NCBI GenBank assembly: GCA_029264655.1
Contig: JARHZY010000144.1
Span: 1-32,345 of the forward strand
Reading direction: 5' to 3'
Length of the DNA: 32,345 nt
Origin: Helicobacter sp.
GTDB lineage: Bacteria; Campylobacterota; Campylobacteria; Campylobacterales; Helicobacteraceae
In this document: piece by piece, positions 25,245-32,345 of the stretch
Layout: the number at the start of each line of letters is the position of its first letter
Numbering within the stretch: the first letter of the stretch is position 1
The notes under the pieces: generated by a model
Database searches by the model: none
Told to the model about the DNA's origin: nothing
The model's input: the letters and a program-made list of their open reading frames with translations, nothing else
Made by a program: the position numbers and the translations under genes

Positions 25245-26049
25245 TTTCATCTCCTTGTGCTTGAATTTCTTTTGCTATTTCTTCTTGTATTTCCGCCATT
25301 ACAGCTTCTTTTTCATTTTCTGTTATAGGTGCAGCTTCTGTATTCTCTGCCTGTTCTTCACCCTCTACACCATGCATTTCCCGACCTTCTGTAATCGCAT
25401 CACTAATTTCTTTACAAAAGAGTTGGATAGAGCGGATTGCATCATCGTTTCCCGGAATTGGATAATCAATTAAATCTGGATCGCAGTTTGTATCAAGTGG
25501 AGCAACTACTGGAATCCCAAGCCTGCGTGCCTCACCAACAGCAATTTTTTCTTTTAAAGCATCAACAACAAAAAGCATATCAGGAGCTTTTTTGAGATGG
25601 CGTATGCCACCAAGATATTTGTTAAGCTTTTCTTTTTTACGCATAAGCATAAGTTTTTCTTTTTTTGTAAGTAAATCAATTTGCCCGCTTGCCTCCATCT
25701 CTTCGATGATTTCAAGCTTACGCACTGATTTTTTAATAGTGCTAAAATTTGTTAGCATACCACCAAGCCAACGATAATTAACATAAGGTGCATTGACTTT
25801 TTCTGCATATTCTTTTAGTGTATCGCTTTCTTGTTTTTTTGTCCCGACAAACATAATAACTTTGCCTTCACTTGCTGCATCACGCACTATATTATATGTA
25901 TAGCGGAAATAACGTAGTGTTTTTTGTAAGTCAATAATATGGATATTTTTGCGAACACCAAAAATGAATTTTTTCATTTTTGGATTCCAACGTCTTGTTT
26001 GGTGTCCGAAATGCACACCACATTCCAATAAATCTTTCATAGTAACCAT
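25237..26049 (-). CDS. rpsB: 30S ribosomal protein S2
   Basis: Component of the small ribosomal subunit needed for S1 binding. At 270 residues it matches Helicobacter S2: MVTMKDLLECGVHFGHQTRR at the N terminus, IHIIDLQKTLRYFR, FVGTKKQ, NYRWLGGMLTNFSTIKKSVR and APLDTNCDPDLIDYPIPGND. The C-terminal 50 residues are Glu-rich and variable. AAGGAG lies 9 bases before the ATG. Its last codons contain the ribosome binding site and start of tsf, the usual rpsB-tsf pair. Confidence 0.98.
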   Translation of the reverse strand: MVTMKDLLECGVHFGHQTRRWNPKMKKFIFGVRKNIHIIDLQKTLRYFRYTYNIVRDAASEGKVIMFVGTKKQESDTLKEYAEKVNAPYVNYRWLGGMLTNFSTIKKSVRKLEIIEEMEASGQIDLLTKKEKLMLMRKKEKLNKYLGGIRHLKKAPDMLFVVDALKEKIAVGEARRLGIPVVAPLDTNCDPDLIDYPIPGNDDAIRSIQLFCKEISDAITEGREMHGVEGEEQAENTEAAPITENEKEAVMAEIQEEIAKEIQAQGDENA

Positions 26050-26219
26050 AGCATAAGCTCCTTAAAATTTAATATAAATTTTGTGAATTGGTTTTGCCGC
26101 CATGCCCATTAACTCTTTGCTTATTTATATTGCATTTTTGAATGTTCGTTCCTAAAACAATATATAACAAGGAGCAACCAATTTTTAGGATTGGCATGTG
26201 AGTTTTTCACAAAGCTATA
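26050..26219 (-). promoter_or_regulatory. long rpsB leader with a stem-loop, possible S2 autoregulation site
   Basis: From the promoter at 26220-26225 the transcript would have about 160 leader bases. It contains a hairpin CCAAT/ATTGG around a seven-base loop (26178-26194) and a G-rich patch (ATGGGCATGGCGGC on the minus strand, near 26095-26110). Long structured leaders bind S2 in other bacteria; the link here is inference. Confidence 0.35.
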
Positions 26220-26225
26220 ATTATA
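26220..26225 (-). promoter_or_regulatory. -10 box of rpsB-tsf
   Basis: TATAAT on the minus strand in TTGTATAATTATAGC. Confidence 0.55.
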
Positions 26226-26605
26226 CAATAAAAATGTAATTTTGTGTGCTTTTTAAATTTAATTTTATAATTCAAACATATAAATACATAATTTAGTCAT
26301 ATAGGCAAAGTTAAGATGATGAATTTTGCTTTTTCTATAGTTATTTATCTAAAATCTTTGTATTTCAACATAATAAAATAAGAATAAGCATTGCAAGTAA
26401 GCTAATATAAAATATAATAGACGATGGGTTAGTTGCGTTATATATTTATGATTAATTGTTTATTCTATATTAAATATAGCATTTATGTATTTGCATATGC
26501 TAGAAGTAGATAAAAAATGTAAAAATTAGCAAAATGTTCTAATTTTTTATTTTTACGATATAATTCAAGCTTATTTGTGATTAAAATTTTATTTATGGTT
26601 ATTTT
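26226..26605. other. divergent promoter region between rpsB and mfd
   Basis: AT-rich, no open frame; apart from the promoters at its edges I see nothing in it. Confidence 0.5.
26559..26564 (+). promoter_or_regulatory. -10 box of mfd
   Basis: TATAAT in TTTACGATATAATTC, 41 bases before the ATG at 26606. No strong ribosome binding site is visible before mfd. Confidence 0.55.
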
Positions 26606-29600
26606 ATGTTTTATATTCAAAGTTCTATTTATGAATTTTTTACACACGAAGATCCTAATTGCATAGTATGTGCTTTGCAGGATTTAGCACATTGTGATAT
26701 TGTCCAAACACAAATCCGCATAAAACAACAAAGCACTAAAGTGATACCGCAACAGACAAATACTAATTATGAGGAATTGCTTGCATTTTGGCAATCACAT
26801 GCCAAAGAGCAGCAAAGCTTAACTACTTTATTAGAATATAGCCAAATACTTCCTTTCCAACAATGTGCTATAAAGAATCAATTTTTAACAAATGTAAAAT
26901 TCCCACAAATTTTTGTTTGTTCAAGCGAGGAAAGTTTGCTTGCCTATCAAGCATTATGTGCCCTTACAACATTACAACATAAGCATAATACACCCAAAGA
27001 GCAACAACTTCCTATTTTGTTGCCAGATATTCGATTAAGTCCTTTTGATAGCACACAAAGCTTTTATGAAGAATTTCATGAGCTTTTTGCAAAATTAGCA
27101 TTATGGTATGAAAATGATTGCCAACAAATACTTATTAGTCCGCCACATACGCTTATGGCATTTATGCCTACTAAAGCATTATTACATAGTTTTTGTGTGC
27201 ATACGAGGCAACATATTGTTGTGAAAGATTTTATAGCAACATTACTGCATTATGGGTATGAGCATGTGGAGATTGTTGAAATGCAAGGTGAATTTTCACA
27301 TCGCGGTGATATTATTGATATTTTTATCCCAAACTTCGAATTTCCTGTGCGTATTAGTCTTTTTGATACAGAGATTGAAGAGATTATCTTTTTCAATCAT
27401 GAAACACAACTAAGTAGAGATGAAGCACTAGAGAGCTTAAAAATCTATCCAGCAATGTTTAGCCTAAATGCAGAACAACATATATATTTGGAATCTTGTA
27501 TTGCAAAGCTACAAAATACTATAGAACATAATATTAATGCATTTGGATTTTGGTTTTTAAAGGAGATTGGAGGTATTAATTTATTAGCTACATATAGTCA
27601 TATTTTTACACCAAAAGCACTAAGCGAATATCTTGTAAATCTTGAGTTTGTGATGCCAGAGATTTTGCCATCTATAACACATAAATTTGCAGTCTTGCAA
27701 GATGCAATGCATTTTAAAGATATTGAACCATTAAAAGCAAACCAACTCCACAATATGCTAAAGCTTAATAGTAATAAAGCAATCACAATTTTAAGCCCTA
27801 CAAATGCCATGCTTAAAAGCTATAATCTTGAATCCTTTGGTATAAAAACTAGAAATATTATTACGCCATTTTATTTACATATCATTGCCGAACATACATT
27901 ATTCATTAGTTTGCAAAAACCACAAAGCACACGCAAGAGACGCGTGAAATTAGAGTTAGATACTCTAAAAGTTGGTGAATATGTGGTGCATAATGAATAT
28001 GGGGTTGGAATCTTTGAATCCATAAAGCAAGTAAGTATTATGGGTGGGCTTAAAGACTTTATTAGCATTGTGTATGCAAATGATGATAGATTACTTTTGC
28101 CTGTTGAAAATCTCAATATGATTGAAAAATATAGTGCATATGATTCTATTGCAAAGATAGATAAGCTAGGTAAGTCAAGCTTCTTGCGATTAAAAGATTC
28201 TATCAAAGAAAAGCTATTTGCTATTGCCAATGAGATTATTCGCTTGCAAGCACAAAGAGAATTGAATAAAGGGGTTATGTTATCAATTGACACACCAGAA
28301 CAAATAGCAGCGATGAGTGCTTTTGAAGCAAAACGAGGCTTTATGCTTACAGATGATCAGAATCTTGCTATAAAGGAAAGTTTAAAAGATTTAAAAAGTG
28401 GCATCATTATGGATAGATTGCTTAATGGTGATGTGGGATTTGGCAAAACAGAAGTGGCAATGAGTCTTTGTTTTGCAAGTGCATTGAATGGTTATAATAG
28501 CATTGTGCTTGTGCCTACAACTTTACTTTGTAGCCAGCATTTTGAAAGTTTTAGCGAACGTATGCATAATACGAAATTGCCAAATGGACAATATTTATAT
28601 GTTACTAAAATAGATAGATTTACAACACTTACACAAAAAAAGACGATACAACAAAATCTCAAAGATTCTATACAAGTAATTATTGGCACGCACGCACTTT
28701 TTAATCTTACAATAGAGAATCTTGGACTTATGGTTATTGATGAAGAGCATAAATTTGGAGTAAAACAAAAAGAGCTTTTAAAGCAAAAAAGTCTTACAAC
28801 ACATGTCCTTTCTATGTCAGCGACACCTATTCCACGCACATTAAATATGGCATATTCTAAGCTTAAAGCTATTAGTGAATTGAAAACCCCACCATTTTTT
28901 AAACAAGAAGGAAAAACCTTTGTCAAGATAAAACAAGATTCGCTTATTAAAGAAGTTATTTTACGAGAATTGAGACGCGGTGGGCAAATCTTTTATATAT
29001 TTAACAATATTGCAAAAATAAGCACAATAAAAAATTATTTACTTGATTTATTGCCACAACTTAGAATCTTAATATTGCATTCCCAAGTGAATCCCAAAGA
29101 TACAGAAAAAGGCATGCTTGCATTTTTACAGAAGGAATATGACCTTTTGTTATGCACTTCAATTGTAGAATCAGGTATTCACCTGCCCAATGCAAACACA
29201 ATTATAATTGATGAAGCTCATAATTTTGGTATTGCTGATTTACACCAATTAAGAGGACGTGTTGGTAGGGGCAAACATGTTGGCTTTTGCTATCTTTTAA
29301 CACATGAAAATATTACACAGGAAGCAGCAAAAAGACTACTCTCTTTAGAAAAAAATTCTTACCTTGGCAGTGGAGCTGCATTAGCCTATCATGATCTAGA
29401 GATTCGTGGTGGTGGTAATTTGCTTGGTGAAGCCCAAAGTGGGCATATTAAGCAGGTTGGTTTTGGCATGTATGTGCGTATGCTTGAGGATACATTGCAA
29501 AGTCTTTTGCAAAGTGAGCAATATGAGCAAAAAGTAGATATTAAGCTTTCAGTATCAGCTTTTTTAAATGAAAGTTTGGTGGCTAGCGAACGCATGAGGC

Positions 29601-29902
29601 TTGATTTATACCGCCGTTTATCACAAGTAAAAAATGAATTTGAGGTGCGTGAAATTGAAGGGGAAATTGAACAACGTTTTGGGAAGCTTGATAAATATAG
29701 TTTGCAATTTTTAGAAATTATTATTATTAAAACACTTGCCTTAAAACTTGGTATCAAGTCAATTACAAATATAGGATACAATATTAATCTAATAGGGCAT
29801 GATGATACACGCATTACTTTACAATCTCCAACAAAAGATGATGATGATATATTACTAACAATTACAACAAAATTAAAAACACTTTTGCAAGTAGTAAATT
29901 AA
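26606..29902 (+). CDS. mfd: transcription-repair coupling factor Mfd
   Basis: ATP-driven translocase that removes RNA polymerase stalled at DNA damage and recruits UvrA. In 1098 residues the order is: UvrB-like N-terminal modules (GEFSHRGDIIDIFIPN), the CarD-like RNA-polymerase-interaction domain near 454-515 (VGEYVVHNEYGVGIFES), and the RecG-like motor with Walker A GDVGFGKTE (about 608-616), DEEH (712-715), SMSATPIPRTLNM and QLRGRVGRG (about 882-890). The TRG motif region IRGGGNLLGEAQSG follows, then the C-terminal UvrA-blocking domain. All helicase motifs are intact. Slightly longer than the 1000 or so residues I recall for H. pylori. Monocistronic. Confidence 0.97.
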   Translation: MFYIQSSIYEFFTHEDPNCIVCALQDLAHCDIVQTQIRIKQQSTKVIPQQTNTNYEELLAFWQSHAKEQQSLTTLLEYSQILPFQQCAIKNQFLTNVKFPQIFVCSSEESLLAYQALCALTTLQHKHNTPKEQQLPILLPDIRLSPFDSTQSFYEEFHELFAKLALWYENDCQQILISPPHTLMAFMPTKALLHSFCVHTRQHIVVKDFIATLLHYGYEHVEIVEMQGEFSHRGDIIDIFIPNFEFPVRISLFDTEIEEIIFFNHETQLSRDEALESLKIYPAMFSLNAEQHIYLESCIAKLQNTIEHNINAFGFWFLKEIGGINLLATYSHIFTPKALSEYLVNLEFVMPEILPSITHKFAVLQDAMHFKDIEPLKANQLHNMLKLNSNKAITILSPTNAMLKSYNLESFGIKTRNIITPFYLHIIAEHTLFISLQKPQSTRKRRVKLELDTLKVGEYVVHNEYGVGIFESIKQVSIMGGLKDFISIVYANDDRLLLPVENLNMIEKYSAYDSIAKIDKLGKSSFLRLKDSIKEKLFAIANEIIRLQAQRELNKGVMLSIDTPEQIAAMSAFEAKRGFMLTDDQNLAIKESLKDLKSGIIMDRLLNGDVGFGKTEVAMSLCFASALNGYNSIVLVPTTLLCSQHFESFSERMHNTKLPNGQYLYVTKIDRFTTLTQKKTIQQNLKDSIQVIIGTHALFNLTIENLGLMVIDEEHKFGVKQKELLKQKSLTTHVLSMSATPIPRTLNMAYSKLKAISELKTPPFFKQEGKTFVKIKQDSLIKEVILRELRRGGQIFYIFNNIAKISTIKNYLLDLLPQLRILILHSQVNPKDTEKGMLAFLQKEYDLLLCTSIVESGIHLPNANTIIIDEAHNFGIADLHQLRGRVGRGKHVGFCYLLTHENITQEAAKRLLSLEKNSYLGSGAALAYHDLEIRGGGNLLGEAQSGHIKQVGFGMYVRMLEDTLQSLLQSEQYEQKVDIKLSVSAFLNESLVASERMRLDLYRRLSQVKNEFEVREIEGEIEQRFGKLDKYSLQFLEIIIIKTLALKLGIKSITNIGYNINLIGHDDTRITLQSPTKDDDDILLTITTKLKTLLQVVN

Positions 29903-30020
29903 GTATGATAAATTATATTTTCTCATGTCTTTAAAATAATAAGGGGTATTTTATGCATGTTAAAAGATATTATAAAGCATGTATGAATATTTAATGGTTT
30001 TCTATATTGAAGATTCTATA

Positions 30021-30087
30021 AAATGGCGATATTATAGAGCAAGCTTCTTGGAATCTAGAGTTAAATATAATAAAATTCACGCCATTT
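30021..30087. repeat. imperfect inverted repeat downstream of mfd
   Basis: Outer arms AAATGGCG (30021-30028) and CGCCATTT (30080-30087) are exact reverse complements; inner arms TATTATA (30030-30036) and TATAATA (30066-30072) also pair, with a bulge on the right and a 29-base loop. The GC-rich tips stand out from the surroundings. Confidence 0.5.
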
Positions 30088-30282
30088 ATTCCCTACTTAA
30101 ACTCAATTTAGCTAAAACAGATACATTATACAAAATCTTTAATAGTAACTTTATAAAGCTATCTTCTTTATTATTGGATACTATGAAAAAATCTTTTATT
30201 TCTTAACATTAAAAGTTTTAGTAGTTTTCATTATAACTTAGCTTGCATGGTATCTTTTGCAAAACTTTTGCAAGTATTTGTG

Positions 30283-30288
30283 TATAAT
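30283..30288 (+). promoter_or_regulatory. -10 box of the yagU-like gene
   Basis: TATAAT in TTTGTGTATAATGG, 31 bases before the ATG; AAGGAA precedes the start. Confidence 0.55.
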
Positions 30289-30319
30289 GGCATAATAAAA
30301 ATATATTACAAGGAATAGT

Positions 30320-30847
30320 ATGCAAGTTTATACAAATCTTGGTAAAATATATCGTATATGGGTAAGCCTTTTCATTGGTATTATCGTTGGGGCTATAGGT
30401 GGTATCATGCGGATTGGATGGGAGATTTTATTCCCCCTACATTTACAAACAACTCTAAATACACAAGCCCAATATATATTACAATTATTGCATATTAGCC
30501 CTGAAAATTTAAAGCTATATTATGTATTTGCAAATGGCTATGAATGGCATGTCTTATATTTGGCATGGCAATTTGGCTTTTCTATTTTTTTTAGTTTATG
30601 CTATATTTTAGTTGCAGAATTTTGGTTGCGTCTTAAATTTGGACATGGAATCTTTTATGGCGTTATCTTATGGTTTTGTGTCTATGTTTTATTTTTACCT
30701 TTACTTGGTTTTGTTGCACCAAGCGCAGATTCTGCAATGCGTTATTATAGCAGTAGCCTTATAGAATCATTATTGTGGATATGGCTTATTGAGCTTACTC
30801 GCAGAGATTTACGCAATAGAATCACACAAGAGCGAGATCCATTTTAA
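30320..30847 (+). CDS. YagU family inner-membrane protein
   Basis: A 175-residue polytopic membrane protein. Helices lie at about 13-33, 83-103, 110-132 and 145-160. The closing segment RRDLRNRITQERDP is nearly that of E. coli YagU as I recall it (RRDLRNRITHEPDP), and the internal LCYILVAEFWLRLKFGHGIF region also fits. E. coli YagU has been tied to acid tolerance, but its activity is unknown. It stands alone behind its own promoter. Confidence is high for the family, low for function. Confidence 0.8.
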   Translation: MQVYTNLGKIYRIWVSLFIGIIVGAIGGIMRIGWEILFPLHLQTTLNTQAQYILQLLHISPENLKLYYVFANGYEWHVLYLAWQFGFSIFFSLCYILVAEFWLRLKFGHGIFYGVILWFCVYVLFLPLLGFVAPSADSAMRYYSSSLIESLLWIWLIELTRRDLRNRITQERDPF

Positions 30848-30932
30848 TTTATATGAAATATTATTTGGTATAATCTATAAGAGATTAAATGAAAAAGAGT
30901 AATAGCTCCTTAATCTCTTATGTATATAAAAA

Positions 30933-30941
30933 TGCTATAAT
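30933..30941 (+). promoter_or_regulatory. extended -10 promoter of asd
   Basis: TGCTATAAT, a perfect extended -10, 31 bases before the GTG start. Confidence 0.6.
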
Positions 30942-30972
30942 AAAAAATTGATTTTCTTCAGAAAGGATAAAT

Positions 30973-31992
30973 GTGGCAATTAAAGAATTTGTAGTAGGTG
31001 TTGTCGGAGTTACAGGGGCTGTTGGTGAGGAATTATTACGCATTTTAGATGAGAGGTCTTTCCCTGTAAAAAAGATTGTTCCACTTGCAAGTGCGCGTAG
31101 TGCAGGTGAAGAAGTTGTATTTGGTAATGAGAAACTTCGTGTATTAGAAACAACAGATTCTGTATTTAAAGATGAAGGTATTGAGATTGCTTTTTTCAGT
31201 GCTGGCTCTAGTGTGAGCGAAAGATTTGCTAAAAGTGCCACAGAGGCAGGAGCACTTGTTATTGATAATACAAGCTTTTTTCGTATGCATGATTCTATCC
31301 CTCTTGTTGTGCCAGAAGTTAATCCACAAGATATTAAAAAAGATTCTACAATTATCGCAAATCCCAATTGCTCTACAATACAAATGGTGCATGTGCTTGC
31401 TCCACTACATAAAGCATTTGGTATAGAGCGTGTTGATGTAAGCACTTATCAAGCTGTAAGTGGTGCAGGCAAAAAAGGCATGGAAGAGCTAGTTATGCAA
31501 ATGCAACAATTCTTTGCATTTGAGCTTGATAATGCCATACCAAAAGCATTTCAACATAGAATTGCACTCAATCTTATCCCCCATATTGATATTTTTCTTG
31601 ATAATGGTTACACCAAAGAAGAAATGAAAATGATAAATGAAAGTCAAAAAATCATGCATGCATCCTTTGAGATTGCTGCAACATGTGTGCGTGTGCCAAT
31701 TTTACGCAGCCATAGTGAAACTTTGAGTATTCGTTTTAAAAATGAAGTAAATGCAAATCAAGCAAGAGAAATTTTACAAAATGCAGAAAGCGTGGTAGTA
31801 GTGGATAATCCTAAACAAAATGAATATCCCATGCCACTTATTGCCACAGATACTGATGAAACTTTTGTTGGTAGAATACGCGAAGATACTTATAATAAAC
31901 ATATTTTGCATTTATTTTGTGTAGCTGATCAAGTGCGTGTTGGTGCAGCTACAAATGCTATTCGTATTGCTGAAAAATGGATTGCACTTTAA
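30973..31992 (+). CDS. asd: aspartate-semialdehyde dehydrogenase
   Basis: NADPH-dependent reduction of aspartyl phosphate to aspartate semialdehyde, the branch point to lysine, diaminopimelate, threonine and methionine. The 339-residue length is normal. The nucleotide loop GVTGAVG is at 12-18, the catalytic Cys133 in NPNCSTIQM, the active-site segment SGAGKKGMEEL at about 163-173, and His247 in RSHSETLSIRF is the general base. It starts with GTG at 30973, 6 bases after AAAGGAT; an ATG at 30971 is in another frame and soon stops. Single gene. Confidence 0.97.
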   Translation: MAIKEFVVGVVGVTGAVGEELLRILDERSFPVKKIVPLASARSAGEEVVFGNEKLRVLETTDSVFKDEGIEIAFFSAGSSVSERFAKSATEAGALVIDNTSFFRMHDSIPLVVPEVNPQDIKKDSTIIANPNCSTIQMVHVLAPLHKAFGIERVDVSTYQAVSGAGKKGMEELVMQMQQFFAFELDNAIPKAFQHRIALNLIPHIDIFLDNGYTKEEMKMINESQKIMHASFEIAATCVRVPILRSHSETLSIRFKNEVNANQAREILQNAESVVVVDNPKQNEYPMPLIATDTDETFVGRIREDTYNKHILHLFCVADQVRVGAATNAIRIAEKWIAL

Positions 31993-32120
31993 AGTATTGA
32001 ATGGTGTTTGTTTCAAAAGATTATATAAGTATTTATATATGAAAAGCAAATGACAAATAGATAAAAACCTCTCTATAGAATAACAAAATAACTTTAAACC
32101 TTTATTTAACACAATTAAGA

Positions 32121-32126
32121 TAAAAT
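32121..32126 (+). promoter_or_regulatory. candidate -10 box of the Sel1-repeat gene
   Basis: TAAAAT in AAGATAAAATTC, 27 bases before the ATG; TAGGAGAG is the ribosome binding site. Confidence 0.4.
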
Positions 32127-32153
32127 TCTCTTATTTTTTATAGGAGAGTTTTT

Positions 32154-32345
32154 ATGCGATACATAATGATTACTATGATATTTTGTATAGCTAGTTTGTT
32201 TGCTAATGATATAAAAGGGTTATCAAAAGCATGCAGTGTAAAAGATGCAAATGCGTGTTTTAAACTTGCTAAATTATATGATGAAGGAAAAGATGTAAAG
32301 CAAAATTACGCAAAAGCAAGAGAGTTATACACAAAAGCATGTGAT
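32154..32345 (+). CDS. secreted Sel1-repeat, Cys-rich (Hcp-like) protein, 3' end outside the window
   Basis: Sixty-four codons are present, running to the last base. Residues 1-18 are a signal peptide (MRYIMITMIF, ending SLFA). The rest is Sel1-like repeat sequence: ACSVKDANACFKLAKLYDEG, then KQNYAKARELYTKACD. Cysteines spaced as in Helicobacter cysteine-rich proteins (Hcp) should pair to staple each helix pair. The family is periplasmic or secreted and some members bind beta-lactams or host factors; the specific role here is unknown. Ribosome binding site AGGAG is 8 bases before the ATG. Confidence 0.85.
   Translation, partial: MRYIMITMIFCIASLFANDIKGLSKACSVKDANACFKLAKLYDEGKDVKQNYAKARELYTKACD

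Larger units (their letters stand above)
29903..30319. other. gene-free stretch with a long imperfect inverted repeat
   Basis: Contains an inverted repeat at 30021-30087 and the yagU promoter at 30283-30288. A 75-codon frame (29979-30206) runs through it, but it lacks a ribosome binding site, shows no family pattern and has AT-driven composition, so I do not call it a gene. Confidence 0.5.

Noticed and set aside
28492..28926. 144-codon minus-strand frame within mfd
   Set aside because: Shadow of mfd, whose motifs are all intact on the plus strand.
29979..30206. 75-codon plus-strand frame after mfd
   Set aside because: No ribosome binding site, no family pattern, and it runs through an inverted repeat.

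Overview
The window looks like chromosomal DNA of a Helicobacter species (Campylobacterota), probably of the enterohepatic type. The evidence is the very low G+C, the H. pylori-like S2, Tmk and EF-Ts sequences, the coaD-tmk-comF order, pseudaminic-acid genes, two chemoreceptors, a Cys-rich Sel1 protein, and vegetative promoters with an extended -10 box (TGnTATAAT or TGCTAAAAT) and no clear -35. The assignment rests on remembered family sequences, not on a search. I see no tRNA, rRNA, CRISPR array, insertion sequence or prophage gene.

Layout. 1-9.8 kb is a motility and surface block. It holds a stub of a chemoreceptor gene, an intact chemoreceptor, a glutathionylspermidine-synthase-like ATP-grasp enzyme, pseF with a fused pseG-pseH (flagellin glycosylation sugar), and a second chemoreceptor. 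10.3-12.6 kb is a tight housekeeping operon: a small membrane protein, coaD, tmk and comF. 12.7-14.2 kb holds an unrecognised protein ending in a receiver-like domain. 15.1-16.5 kb is a dicarboxylate/amino-acid symporter. 17.5-19.8 kb has divergent genes for a periplasmic alpha-carbonic anhydrase and an M23 peptidoglycan hydrolase. At 19.8-20.1 kb lies the 5' end of a glycosyltransferase-like gene with a 12-G tract, out of frame and truncated. 20.4-22.2 kb holds ubiE/menE-type methyltransferase, recO and ridA. After a 1.85 kb gene-free stretch come rpsB-tsf on the minus strand, then mfd, a yagU-like membrane protein, asd and the start of a Sel1-repeat gene cut by the window edge.

Functional links. 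The chemoreceptors and the pseudaminic acid enzymes both serve flagellar motility; carbonic anhydrase, the M23 peptidase and the Sel1 protein are exported; the rest is central metabolism, DNA repair and translation. Gene-free stretches of 0.4-1.9 kb are unusually common for this group and several contain gene debris, which suggests a genome losing accessory genes.

No wholly new multi-gene system is evident. The most unusual items are a roughly 40-residue N-terminal extension on EF-Ts that cannot be removed by choosing another start, the PseG-PseH fusion and PseF insertion, the receiver-like orphan protein, and the phase-variable glycosyltransferase remnant.
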